From: Toxotes chatareus
Taxonomy: Eukaryota; Chordata; Actinopteri; Toxotidae
NCBI GenBank assembly: GCA_016801885.1
Contig: CM028898.1
Span: forward strand, 2,046,001 to 2,110,000
Direction of reading: 5' to 3'
Length of the DNA stretch: 64,000 nt
The translations under genes and the position numbers were made by a program. Under the pieces are notes generated by a model that was not told the DNA's origin, did not search any database, and saw nothing but the letters and a program-made list of their open reading frames with translations. This document shows positions 25,066 through 37,886 of the stretch, one piece after another (positions within the stretch are counted from its first letter, which is position 1; each line of letters opens with the position of its first letter).

Positions 25066-28000
25066 ATCACTTCAGAAGGGACATGCACGCATATAATTGA
25101 TGATTTTTTTTTATTACCCAAGCTAATGGTTTCATATAGCTCATAGCTGGTCTGAGGTTTTCTTCCCCTCTGCTGTGTCAAATTGTAAATGTAAATGAAA
25201 ACTGTAATAAACTCTGGCAGCTGAATGATGCAGCACCAATTAACGAGCAGTCACACGTGAAATAAATAAGGATGCATGTCATTTGCTCCTGCACGTCACT
25301 GTTCACACTTTCCGTCTCACCTCAAAAACACTATTTTCCCCTGTGATGATGATGAACCGCATGATCAGTCAGCAAGTCCACTCAGATCCACTTAGGTATT
25401 AGACTTATCGACACACAGGCTTGAGACCGGCAACAAAACAAAGCTAATTAGACTGAAAATCACTGGGGACCCAGTCTGATTTGGGTCCTGGTCTGACTTT
25501 GGTCTTGGGTTGGTTACTGTTTTTGCCAGCCTAAAAGATGTGGACCTCAGTTAAGGTAAAGAAATGAAAATACATTTTCCAAGTTGTAATTATGTCTTCC
25601 TGCTATCTGCTGTATTTTCATAGCAAAATCCTTCTTTTTTGATGATTGTGTCCCATCAAAGGTGATTTGGTGCAGCTAGCTAACCCTAATACCCTGATGT
25701 AGTGTGTAGTAACTAGCAGAGCAGTATTATAGCAAGAGGTGTGTGTTTGGATATCAGCTGGAAAGTTTACATTTCCAAAAGAGTGTGATTATGTACAGGA
25801 GCTCATCTGAGTTGTTTTTTTGGAGGACTAAGACAAATTGTTGACGATTTGTTGTATTTTGGTTTGGAGAATGTCAGAAGGAATTTTTGTGCTGTGGTGT
25901 TTGGTTTTTCATGAGGAGATCCTCTTCATGCACATACAATAAATCCCACAGAGCTGCTGTGGTAGTAACATTATAAAAGATATAAAGTGAGAGTTGGGGT
26001 TTCACTGATAAACAGTGGAAGCTGTGGTATTCAGATAAGCCCTCTGCACCTGATGTTATATACAGACGAGCTCCGTATCGTAAACTATCCATGTCAAAGA
26101 CACGTGATGGGATCACAATGCCAGAGAGATTAACACAGCCGGGACGTGTGTTGGCCCAAGTTATGATAACCTTGTCATCACTTGTCAGGTGTGTAAACTT
26201 CATCACCATTTATATTTCATCCCGGTGCTGGGGAGGCTGGCAGTTAATAGAGATTTAGACCTTCAGCAATTCCTTATCTGCTCTGGTGCATCTCACAGCA
26301 AACTATTGCTGCTGTTCACTTGATTTGCCTTTTGTCTGAGAGCCCTCATGATATATGATAACTATAGTGTCTGGTACCAACTGATAGAAGGATATCATAC
26401 ACTTATCGCAGCAACATTATCAGCTGCATAGCATGTCCTAAAGGACTGTTAAATTGACATAATGGGGGTGCTATAAGGAATGATAAAACTGGCTCAATAA
26501 ACTCAGTGTTGAGGAGCCTACTGTACCAGAGAGACACATTAAGTCCTTGTAGGAATATTATAGGGGTATCATAGAATATTATGTGACTTATTTGTCAGGG
26601 AAATCTTGGTATTTTCACTTCAGTCTCAAGGGGGACACACTAAATGAATCAGGATCCTAGTATGGAGCTTGAATCCTATAAAGAATAATAAAGTGAAGGG
26701 ACACTGATTACCGAAACACGGATCACGCATCAGTACCAGCTCCGCTCTGACAGGATAGCAGGATAGTGGTGTTGAGAAGGTAGTCATGGCAACAGGATAT
26801 CTCTGACACAAAAGCCTGACACGTCCACACAAAGATACACAGATGCACATCTCAGCTCTATCTAAATTCAGTGTTTTGAAGTGACAAAAAAAAAAAAGAA
26901 AAACACATACAGAGTCATTTTTGCTGATAGAGAAGAGAAGTGGAAAATTAAACATTGTAATGCCACTCCTGACTGTAGATTATCCATCTCAGAGTCTTTT
27001 TTTTGCTGATGGATGGGCTCATTTACATTGCTTAAAAAACAAATTAGATTGTAGGCAAGTCAGTAACTCTCTTAAACTTGATAATTCAGCTTATTTATTT
27101 AAATCTCACAGTTCGACAGCAGCTGATTTAATACAAGCTCTGCGGCTTTTAAAGTCGAACAGATACTCAAATTTACTTCATATTTAGGAGAGGAAACGTA
27201 TTGTAAACTATAATAATGAATCTGTTGTGCATATTTTTCCATTTTTCACGAGGATAAAACCGTTTTGTACATATTTTTGAAAAGATCATCACTTAAAGCC
27301 ACTGAGGGAGACACTCCTAAGGCAAAGGTTGACTGATATTTGGGGGGGCTGGCATTGCTAAGAGATGGTCCCACTGGATGTTAGCTTAAGCTGACACTGT
27401 CACTTGATACGTTACTACTGCACAAATATCAATTATAGCTGCTTTAAATCACAGATGACTAATCACCAGATAACAACCCCAAACTGGTTAACTGTCTATG
27501 TAGCAGGTGAAGTTATATTACAAACTATATTTTGTGCCCATCCTGATAAAATTATAGTGCTAGTTGTTATCAAAAATTCATGCCCCTTGGAGGAGACTAA
27601 ACTTACATATCTACTTTTTGGTAATTACAATTGTTGTCCAGAGTACACAGGTTAAAACAAAACTACTACAAAATTTAGCTGCTGACTTCTTAGCAAAAAT
27701 GAATGTTAAAATCAGTTTGACTTAAAAATTAGCCCCTCTGGCTGCCCAGCCATGAAAAGCCTGAGGAGTAAAGGAACCAAGAATCGTTGAAGTAAAAGAC
27801 TCACTTCAGTCACACCTGAGCTGAGGTTGCCTCTCAACACCAGACTGCCATCTCTTTTCTATCAGGGTCATTTCGAAAGTGGCACTGAAGCCTGAATTTA
27901 TCTGACAGACCACATCATTCTCTCCAGTTACACATAGCACTCAGCCAATCCTGGCAGAAGAAAATGACTTAGCACTTTCCCTCCCTCCCCCCTCCACACA

Positions 28001-28779
28001 CTCTGGTGCGGCTCGGTGGCAGAAAGCATTATTTGCAAGCAAAAGAATTCTTGTCCCGGTTTGAGATGTTTCAGATGTTGAGTCTCTTACCATTTTTTAT
28101 TTTTTTTACGAGCAAAAATTAGCAAATCAAATCCATAGGGGCAGCAGCAACATTACCCAGCTTAATGGGACCTGCTTCAAAAGTCTGTATTTGATAATCA
28201 CCTCATTATCCTGCAATCAGTCGACATGAGAGTTGAGTAAAGAATATGAATTCTCAAACTGATTGTTAACAGAAGACTTTTTTTGCATTATTTACCAGCA
28301 TTCATTGGCTGATGGCTGAATGGAGCAGCCAGTTACAGTGATAGATCTTTCATTCCATCATGGGTAATGGGGTAGACAGGAGGGAGTAAATAGGAGCCAA
28401 GGTAGCTGATAGGGAGCAACACCGGAGGCCAAGTTTGCATTCAATACCATTTATTCAAGTTTATATGGAGCGGAAATCTTGTGCAAAAGTGCTGGACAGG
28501 AATCATTGACTCCTTTGGCTCTTGGTTTTCAATAACAGAAGCTAAACAGAGACAGGGAACAGTAGGAGAGGTGTAATAATATGAGTCAACATGCTTAAGT
28601 GGCATAAAGATATGATGTGCAGTCAGAAGTTATGATCCCTAAAGCTCTTTAATCAATATTTTTATATTGTATACATCAAATGAATGTGTATTGTCAGAGG
28701 TGTTTCTGATAGCAATGAATGGGATCATAATGATTATCACTTAACTCTGCAGACCCCATCAGATCTATGGTGTGTTTTA

Positions 28780-28783
<4 letters not shown>

Positions 28784-28810
<27 letters not shown>
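28784..28810 (+). repeat. Run of 27 T
   Basis: Uninterrupted T run just before a dispersed repeat copy. Read in reverse it is an A run, so it could be the tail of a retroposed piece, but no clear body adjoins it. Confidence 0.9.
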
Positions 28811-28834
28811 GTAGCTTATTGCTTTCCTTTTCTA

Positions 28835-29035
28835 GCCCACAAACCCCACGCAAGCCTCTTTTTAGCTGGAGCAGGCAGCTGAAAAAGCTGAAAAACCCAC
28901 TGTCCACTACCTGCTCAGCAGCAAACAGCAGACAGACACAGTCAGAGACCAGCTGGTGAACATAGTGGAGCATTTAGCAGCTAAAGAGCCAGATATTTCC
29001 CTCAGGAATTCGCGAAGACCAAACCAGAGCAAGCT
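28835..29035 (+). repeat. Dispersed repeat of the same family, 3' part
   Basis: Carries CCACTGTCCACTACCTGCTC, AGCAGCAAACAGCAGACAGA, GAACATAGTGGAGCATTTAG and ATTTCCCTCAGGAATT. It aligns block for block with the copy at 7965-8175 and the end of the copy at 52216. It follows a run of 27 T (28784-28810). Confidence 0.75.
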
Positions 29036-29939
29036 AGAAACATAACGTGATTGCTAATGATAGCCTGCCTGATATGGCCAATTCATCCACCAACTTTAGC
29101 TTATCACAGCTTTATATAGCAGACGTCTGTATTGTTGTAGATCAGTCAATATATAATGCCAGAGGTATGTTTGAGGTCATTTAGAAATGGTGGCACCATC
29201 ACATAATTTGTCCACTGAAGAGCACAGGGAGAGTTTACAGTCAGTTCAACAGCTTCACAACCCGCAGCCTCCAAAATGATCATACAGCTGAATCTAAAAC
29301 AGTTTGAATAAAAATGGAACATTTTAACCTTTGCTAAGGGAGGATTTATTGCTGGTGTGTTATATTGGATTGGATCAGTTTGAGCTAGGTGGACAACTTG
29401 GCATATAAATGTAAAATGTTTCATTCTTGTTCACAACTCATTAGCCACTGGTGTATCATTATTGAGATAGCTGAAATATTGATAGTGATATGGGCCTCAA
29501 AACTCCAGTATCAGTCAGATTCTGATGCTAAGGTTGCTAACTCTTCACTAACCTATTTCCTGCAATAACATTTGTAAGATAATACAATGTATTAAAAAAA
29601 AATGCATTAATGCAGCTTGGAAGCCTCAATCCCATGTTAGCTGCTGTGCCACAGGGCATCGATCACAACAACATTCCCCTCACACCACCACCTTCTGTAT
29701 GTTCTTGTACCCCCATGGATGTGTATGTATGTATGCTTCATCTTTGTGTGGCTCAGTTTACAGAGGCCCACTGGGGAGGGAGGCAGACCAGCAGAAAAGA
29801 GGCAATGATGAATGACACAACACACATTCCCTCCCTCCCCTGCCAACTCCCCATCTTCCTCTCCCCTTCTCTTTCTCTCTGTCGACCTGAGTTTCTTTTC
29901 TGCTGTCTGCTTATCTCCCTGTGAGGGAGAAGAAGCCTG

Positions 29940-29967
29940 TCTTCTTCTTCTTCTTCTTCTTCTTCTT
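29940..29967 (+). repeat. CTT trinucleotide microsatellite
   Basis: Nine CTT units. The minus-strand poly-Glu and poly-Arg frames over it are artefacts of the repeat. Confidence 0.95.
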
Positions 29968-32900
29968 GAGTGCGGTGGATGTCGCTGTGTAGCTGCATAA
30001 AGAGAAGGCGCCGTCCAGCAGCGGTGCAGCCGGGCCCGATGCTGTTGGCAGTCAGATAGAAAGACGGCCTTACACATCACTTCAAGGAGCTGTCACTCTC
30101 TGCCATGCATCTCAAGGACTGTGGGGAGAAGGCCACTTCATGTCCAAGGAGGTGTGGTGTCTGACATGAGTAGAGCTCTCTGAATGCTGCTGAAAGCCCG
30201 GGGTCAACCTATAACAGCCAGTGTGATAGCTGTAAAATGATGGGAGGGTACATTCTTCCTCCGCTGGTCGTGTGCATGTAAAATGCATGCATCTTTGCAC
30301 TTACTTCCATTTATTTGTACGTGCCTGCCTGTGTGCGATTAAGAAACTGTTCTTCCTGAGTCTCTGAACTCCCTGGGAGTGTTTTCTGCTCCTGTATCAA
30401 AGGCTATTCCCAATTTGTTTCTGTGGATCAAGAAACCGGGACAGCAGCTGAATGGAATGCTAATTTTAAAAAAAAAAAGGAGAACAGCCCTGCGGGATGC
30501 CCTAGCCGCTGTCGTTACCGGTGTGGTTTGAATACTGAGTGTTGGTGCTGAAGCTGCACACAACCAAGGGGTGGGTAGTGTGGGGTGGTGTGTCTGGTTT
30601 GGTTCGACATGCCTCCCCAGGGAAATGCCCAGACCCCTGAGAGATGCTCCGTTTGTGTATATTTGATGAGCTAAAAAGTTCAGTTTCTCCGTCAGGAGCT
30701 CACATTGTGATTTCTGAGGCTGTGTGAAATAAACAAGCGCACGAGTACCTGACAGCATGCTGATGAACAACAAGGAGACGACCGCTCTGATTTGTGAGAT
30801 AGGAGATCAATGAAAATTTGATGGGTGTAGTTTGTAACTCCCAGTCTCCGGGGCGGGAATTGCACGCTTGCTAACAGATCTGCCGTTCCAAGGGCAGATT
30901 TAAGATTCCCCCCGCTGCTGTTAAGACTATGATTTAAGGAGTATAAGCTGATCTCTGATAAGCGCCTGAGGGCAACTTCCACCATGTCTTTCCAGAAGTC
31001 CTGGTCCTATTGTCTTAAGAGCTAATGGGGCGGCTGTTAGTACTCTGGTCATGTCAGAGAGGAGAAGAAGAGGAGAATAGTGAGACACTGGAAAAACTCC
31101 GAATGACTCCTTTGACTGAAGACTCAATCAGAGCTTTTCAACCCAGATGTTCAAAAATGTTGTTTCCTCCTATTGTACATTTCACAACATACAGTTAGCA
31201 TTAGCATGCTATATATTTCACTGCTGTGCTGTAGCTTCCTAAGCTGTGTTCAGACTGAATTTTATCCCCACATTATTATTAAGAATTTCAATGCTGGAGT
31301 GTTTTTCCAGCCTGTGTTTATTCTACATATACATTCTACTGTCAATAGATTTACTGTAGTTGATGCAGTGCCTTATTTCAGCAGGCTGCACGTGTGCTTT
31401 GCTTGACACGGCAGCAAACAGCTGTGGCGCTGTACGAGCCATAGGAAGTATTTGGTGGCGTTGTTGCACTTTGTCTGAAAGCCAAAGTCCAGAGTTTGGG
31501 AATGAGGTGATTAGCAGTCACATCAGGGTTTTTAAGAAATGCAAGGATTAGTAAACGTTTGCAAAGCAGCAGAACGAAACTTACCTTCACATTTATTTTA
31601 ACCTGGTATGTGTTCTCACTTGTGCAGGTGGTGAGTGCAAAGTTAGCGCAAGCCCGGTTAAATAAACTGGAATCATCCTTTAAGGTTTGGATTAAATGGT
31701 GAATCCACACAGAGTTACACAGGGAGGAAAAAGTGTAATATTCATCACAGGTGGAAAATATCAAGTATGCTGCACATCTGTCCTCATGGCAAAATACCTA
31801 CTGTGACATTATTAAAAAGCTTGGCCAGGGTTAGGGAATGAATGTAGATGATTTTAATACAGATGATAACAGAATAAAGGTGATAGGCTTCCTTTTTGAG
31901 GGCTATCTGTAGGACATTTACACATTCACAAAGCATGTACGCTCTGAGACAGCCCAGCCCCCTTGATAGCCTGATGTTATATCACACGTCATGATATAAT
32001 TGGCCAGACAACAGGGTTGAAGAACCTGTTTCGCCTTTATCCATGCTGAAACATCCTCCTTATTCCACACTGCAACTTCTAGACATGAATGAGCTTCACC
32101 TCAAGGCTAAAACCGAGGCAGGAGGAGATATTAGACATCCTACACAGAAATAAAACACCGACATGCCCTATATAGGAAGTCCTCCCAAAGTTATCTGAGC
32201 CATATATCAAAATCTTCAGCGTTTTTCTATGTGCATATTTATCTTTACCTGTCCTTTAGTTTACAGGATACATTTTGTGCCTGATAATTTTTCCAACCTT
32301 CAAAATCCTGCTGATGGTTTTTTTTTTTTATCTTCCCCATCTGACTCTGTACTAAACCAGTGGGTTTTGTTTGTGACACAAGTCTGCCCCCTGGTGACTA
32401 AATCCTATCACTCATATTACCACTCACACACTACAGTTTCCCATGTATGTCAGAGAATGATTATAAGTAGATCAATTTACACCTTCATCTAATTAGTAAG
32501 CATGTTTTCATGCAGTGTAACATTCATTCACACAGAGTGCTTTAGTCTGTCAAAAGACAACAGGAAGTAAGATACTGTAAGCATATGATTCATACAGTGC
32601 ACAGTAACACATAATTAGGCAGGTCACGTTTGAATGTGAAGCTGTTTTACACATTGTTTATTGTTCTAATTAAACGTCTTCAGGAAATGTCTCAGAAACA
32701 AGGCAGGATTACCGACAGAGCAAAGTGAGCAACTGCCCCGGGGTGGGGGGGGGGGGGTCGCCAGGGCCCTCAGGGGACCCACAGGCATCACGTTTACCAT
32801 GTGGAAATTAGTTTGTGCTAATTTGATAAACTGAAAATGTGTTGTGAGACTGTGTACAACACAGAAGCACAATATAAAATGTAATGATAGCAGCCTAAAG

Positions 32901-33635
32901 GTAACACACCTGCATTGTTGCTTAATATTGAGCCTCCATCTTGTAGATATTAGGCACCTGAGTTCAGACCAATCTTTAAGGCTTTATCTTATTATTACTT
33001 CAATTTAAGTAGTGATTACAAGGTGCATGTTCCTAAAGAACTAGCATTTAATTAAGTAACTGTGAAGTACTTACTAATTATAAGCGTCCCAGGTTGATTT
33101 TTTTTTTTTTTGTTTATATTTAGTTGAACATGTCTCCACTGAAGTAGAACATGAACCATGATGGCTCCTCCATCCTCCAAAGCCAAATTCTAGTTTTAAG
33201 ACCTGGGTCTTAAAACTGCCACGACAGCATGGCAGGTATTGTTTTCGCCTTGTGAGTCTGTGTGCGTGGCAAAATGTGGTCCTGGAAACACCCACTGTAG
33301 CAGGAACTACCACAGTTTGGTAGTCTGTCTGTTAGATTGGGTTGGAAGTGGAGGAGATGTAACAAGAATCTGAATCTGGGCCCAATTCAGACAAATATTC
33401 TTTACATAAATGTTCCTTATGACTTTATTCAGACATGATATTTATAGAAAGAACCACAGTGCTAGCACGGTATGGGGCAGTTGGTGATGAATGTGAGTGG
33501 GTGGCCACGATGGAGAACAGCAGCGTTAGTGATGGATTTTAAAACGTATTGTGCTGTTAATGTCTTAATTAATGACCTCTGAGAGCACATGGGACGCTCA
33601 CCCCTGCTTCTCACAGTGAAGGCCCTAATAAATGT

Positions 33636-33676
33636 TCTCTAATAACATGAAATTCATCATTTCATGTTATTAGAGA
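33636..33676. repeat. Perfect 18-bp hairpin with a 5-base loop
   Basis: TCTCTAATAACATGAAAT at 33636-33653 and its exact reverse complement at 33659-33676, separated by TCATC. There is no T run after it and no coding frame. Confidence 0.9.
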
Positions 33677-34899
33677 GTGAATTCTGCTGATTGTTTTATG
33701 ATGTGCGCACACATACAGTGACAACGCATTAAGCTGGGACGCTCATTTAATTCCTATTTGCCCTCATGCTGTATGTAAAGCAGTTATGGAGAATGTTCAA
33801 TTATTTATCCCTGCAGACAACATGAACGAAATTTGAAAATATAGGGAGTGAGTGTGGGCTGATTATTATTGTGGTTTGGAGGGTGTTGGGGGGGTGTTGA
33901 GCACTTTGCCCCACACCTCAAGGGGCAAAATCATTTTTACAGTTTGACATGAGAAGAATCTTCTCAATAACCTAATGTCAGCTCATTTCCAGTGTTTTGT
34001 GGTTTATTGAGCTAAATGTATTTCCTTTGTATGTACGAACATTTAGACTTATTGCGTTGATATTAGTGGGGGCCCAGAGATCATTTTTTCCCCATTGGCC
34101 CACTAATGTTTTTATCTAGCCCTGCTCAGACATTATGCATATGATGGTGTCAGGGAATCTACAATGTAAACAGTCTATAACCATCATATTCTGTAATTGC
34201 TGTGTTAAATTAGATTTTTTTAAAATTCCTTTATAAGCCAGTATTTTCAGTGGGATGAAAAAGGCCCTGTGTAAGGTTCCAGTGGCACCTCTGAGTGCAG
34301 TGTTATCACTAAGTGTGGGGTTCCCATTCAAAAATGCCATGTTGACACCTTGTTATGTGCATCAAACAGAATCTTCAATTGGATATCTGCCTGTCTTTGG
34401 AAAAAAAAACAGATGCTGTGAAGCATTGGTCTTCAATATTTCTCCATTCCAAAGATGAAACCCTCTTTCCTTTGGAGTTGAGGTCAAACAGAGGGAGGGG
34501 CCGGAGGGAAATAACTTCGCCATGGATGAGACATTCACACACATCTCCTACTTTCACCCGGCACAGCCTCGTTTCTGTTTTCGCTCCATCCCACTGGTGT
34601 CCTTGAAGTCTCCTCCACCTCAAAGCAAACAGGAAATGACGGGAAAGAGAGGCCTGTCCTGGAGAAGAGCGTCGCCATGTATCTTTCACTGTAATTTCCA
34701 AGTTGTATGACCTGAACTTGGGGTTTCTGAAGGAAGAGTACCCCTCCTCCTGCAAGACCACATGGACTAAAAGCTACTGAATCATGTAATGTAACATTAG
34801 CTTTGGGCCAACAGCCATTCACAGCCTGTGAGTACACAGTACACAGTCCTTTAAGGAGGTGGTTGTTAAAGTCAGGTTTGGAGACTGTGAGGGGTCCTC

Positions 34900-36060
34900 A
34901 ATGATTCAGTTCAATCAGTTTTGTACAGAAATGCAGACTGCAGCAAAAGTTACAGCATTCATTAGTGAGGTTCCATTCTTTTCTTTTGTTAACCTTTTGG
35001 ATCTTTTATTTTTGATGACAGATTCGATCCTCCTGGGCATGGATGCTACCAGTCTTGCAGAAATCTATGGAGCATTGTGCAGACATTCGTCCCAAATGAT
35101 TTTTTGCAGCTGCTCTTTGCTGGAGGACTTTTATTTATCTACCTTCTACTTTAAAATACTGCAAAGTTGTTCATTTGGATTGCAGTCCAGGGACATACTT
35201 GGCCAGATCATGGTTGTCCATCTTTAAAAACTCGTCTGAGAATTGAATCGTTTCTTTTTACTTTCTTTCTTCTGCTTCTTGAAACTGGGAGTCATCTTTC
35301 CATTCAATGTGTGTGTTTACAAACACAGTGCCATCTATAAATGTCATCTCTCCTACACCTCTCACACACTCCCATCTCCATGTTTCAGGCCCAGCACTCT
35401 GCAGTCTCTGTGCTGGTCCTGACCAGGCCCATGCCAAAGAAGTGAAATCAGCCAAATCATAACAGAAGTTTCCTCAGGGCACTTTTCATATAGAACAGGT
35501 CAGTTCTTTTTATAATGTAATTTGCACAGACTCTACATTCCCCTATGAACAACCCCTCGTGGCAAGGAAAAGCTCCCTACATGCTGGACTCCATCCAATC
35601 TAAACAAATTTATTTTGGTTTCATCAGACCAAAGAATGTGCTGCCAGCATTAATCAGATTTCTCTTCATGTACTTTGGCAAAGTTTATTCTTGCAGTTTT
35701 GTTCCGTTTTGTGAGAAATGGTTTTCTTCTTGGACGTTGGTTGTAGAGTTTGACTTCATGCAGTGTCCTTCTCACCAGTTTCCACAGATAATCCTTGTAC
35801 CAAGTCACAAGCACTGACTTGTTTCTTTTTCAATGCAAGGCTGTGTAAACAGCCTGTACCTCCCAGCTGTTGTTGCACTAAAGTGACTTTTGTAGCAGTG
35901 GACACAGGTGTACTCAGTTTTGTACTTTGGGGCCCTTACTTTAAACATAGTCTGTTTAACCCGTTGTGGTGTGGTGGCTTCAGAAAGATTTCAGACCCCT
36001 TAATTTTCTGCACATTTTAACATGTAGATTTCATTTAAAATTGAAAAAAAAAAATCTGAA
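34900..36060 (-). pseudogene. Decayed Tc1/mariner-type transposase
   Basis: Read on the minus strand, frames broken by stops and shifts still give a Tc1-like transposase in the right order. The segments are RPRRKPFLTKRNKTARINFA, then WSDETKINLF (35614-35631 for WSDETK, first catalytic Asp codon 35623-35625), then GVGEMTFIDGT, then a relic of the third catalytic block (DCNPNEQL for the usual DLNPIExL), then SSKEQLQKIIWDE and RLVASMPRRIESVIKNK. The block around the second catalytic Asp is gone, so the copy is dead. The right flank (about 35955-36060, TTTCAGACCCCTTAATTTT) matches the untranslated ends of such fish elements as I remember them. Both ends are approximate. Confidence 0.88.
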
Positions 36061-36104
36061 ATAATCTAATTTCAGCCTCTGTGCATATGTTTATCACCTG
36101 AAAG

Positions 36105-36182
36105 ATTAAAATGACTCCTTTCACATTACAAACACTTTAACCCACTGTTTATATAAAAACATTGATTAGTACAGCTTTAATG
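36105..36182 (-). repeat. Dispersed TTAAAGCTGCAC-type repeat, 5' fragment in reverse
   Basis: Reverse-complemented it begins TTAAAGCTGTACTAATCAAT and continues with GTTTTTATATAAACAG and TGTAATGTGAAAGGAGTCAT, matching the first 80 bases of the copy at 52216. It lies directly beside the Tc1 relic. Confidence 0.6.
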
Positions 36183-37220
36183 TCTGAGGGAAAATGTCTC
36201 CTTTTTCCATTTGCGTTTATGACTTGTGTAACTTGGTTACAAGCCCTCCACAAAATAAATATTATTATGTTGCAATAAAATAGGTTTATTGTATGTTGGT
36301 AAATCGACCCTTTAAGGAGAATTCCAAAAGAGCCCCATGAAAAATAAGTTTGATTTCTCTCTTCTTCTTTTCCATTAGAAATGATTCCAGTATATACGTA
36401 TAGTGGCTCTAATCAGGTTTACTTTTCATCTCTATTATTTTGTTTTGCACAGTATTAAAGAAACTCTCGCTGCAAGGAGTCACTGGGAAGAAACTTTACC
36501 AAATGAGGGTTCATGACCACGAAATATTGAGGGTCTGTGATGTGAAAAAACTACACTGTATATTCTGAGCTGTATTTTTTTTTTAGCATGAGTCACTCTG
36601 AAACTTTTCCTTCTAATCATTTTACTACTTGTTCCAGCCCTTTCCTCCCTATGAACATCCTCTTGTCACCATGGACTGTTAAACCTCTGTGTGTCTCTCT
36701 GCATGCAGGACCTGGAGTGAGGCATATTGCTCATCTCTTAAGCCCATTTAACAGCTCGTTACCCATTCGTCTCTTTCTCCCTCTTTTCCTCTGTTCCAGG
36801 CACTCATCACTTCTTGGTCAGGTTCCATTTTTTCTAATGCGATGGAAATGAGCCGTGAGCACTGCAAAGTGAAGTGGAGCAGATTCGTGGTGGCATTTTA
36901 CTACTGCAAACACAAACAGTGGCAACGAGGACATGGGAGAGCCCGATGACACAGAAAGCCCAGAGGTTAGCCACATGTAATTCAATTGGACCGCACTTAA
37001 AACACGGGGGCTGAGGTGTTACACCACACATGCTTAATGCTTAATTAAACCAGATTAGAGGTGAGCCACAGAGATGTTGTTCCACACTGAGTTAAGCATC
37101 TGATCTGTACGAGTGTGAAAGGCTCTGGTTCGGTCTTTTTTGCAGGTGCTGAACAGGAATTAAAGCTTCAATATTAAATATACCAAGAACACAAGTTTCA
37201 ACATTTTGAAGTTGTTACTT

Positions 37221-37710
37221 AAAGGGAAAGTATGTTTTTTTTTTTTCAACATGGGTCCCATTCTCAAGGCCGTCCTAACTGTGAGTCAAGCTAACTCTGC
37301 ACTCCCCAATTCAGAAGCATTAGCCTCTTCAGAGCTAAAATTGTACATGAAACTTTTCTAGCTTTTGTCTCTTAATCCAAATGTAAGCAAAACAGAGATT
37401 TGACCCCTGAATACGCAGCTACTAATCTACGTACTTAACAAGTTGCCTGCTAACGAGCTTCACAGAAGTTTGTTTGCATGTGTGAGGCTAAGAACAGCGT
37501 CTCACAACCTCACACATGTAAACAGAAGCTAGTCTGGTTAGCCAACAAGTTGCCCTGGAAGTAGCAATCCAGTAGAAACTAATCCATGGAATACTTTGTT
37601 TATTTTTAGTGAGACTTGGAGATGGTGAGTGCAGAGATAGCCTGAACCATTGTTAAGTGAATGCCATTATAAGAATAAAACCCAGGTTGAAAAATATCAG
37701 ATTCCCTTTC
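37221..37710. mobile_element. Foldback/MITE-like element next to the eme1 3' end
   Basis: The left end (AAAGGGAAAGTATG, a T run, then TCAACATGGGTCC) mirrors the right end, which reverse-complemented reads GAAAGGGAATCTGATATTTTT then TCAACCTGGGTTTT. The element is 490 bases and has no coding frame. It sits 177 bases past the eme1 stop codon, so it may form part of the eme1 3' UTR or its downstream flank; a minus-strand AATAAA lies inside it at 37599-37604. Confidence 0.6.
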
Positions 37711-37886
37711 ATAATTTCTTAGAAATTACTACTCAGTGATAACTTATACTGATAAAACTTTAATATAAACTTGACATTAAAGGGCAGAATTCTAACTACA
37801 TAGTATCAAATTAAATGTTTTGAACACAAACAGCCACGATCCAAAGCTGTTGCGAACAAGATTAGAAATAATAAAAAGTTCATATT

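Larger units (their letters stand above)
25066..34899. other. Gene desert, second part
   Basis: No gene recognised. It holds a dispersed repeat copy (28835), the hairpin at 33636, the CTT run and a run of about 13 G (32740-32758). Some pieces, such as 29140-29420, look like old repeat DNA but cannot be classed. Confidence 0.5.

Noticed and set aside
29637..30080. Long minus-strand frame with poly-Arg and a 81-residue frame with poly-Glu
   Set aside because: Both are produced by the CTT repeat and a flanking pyrimidine-rich stretch.
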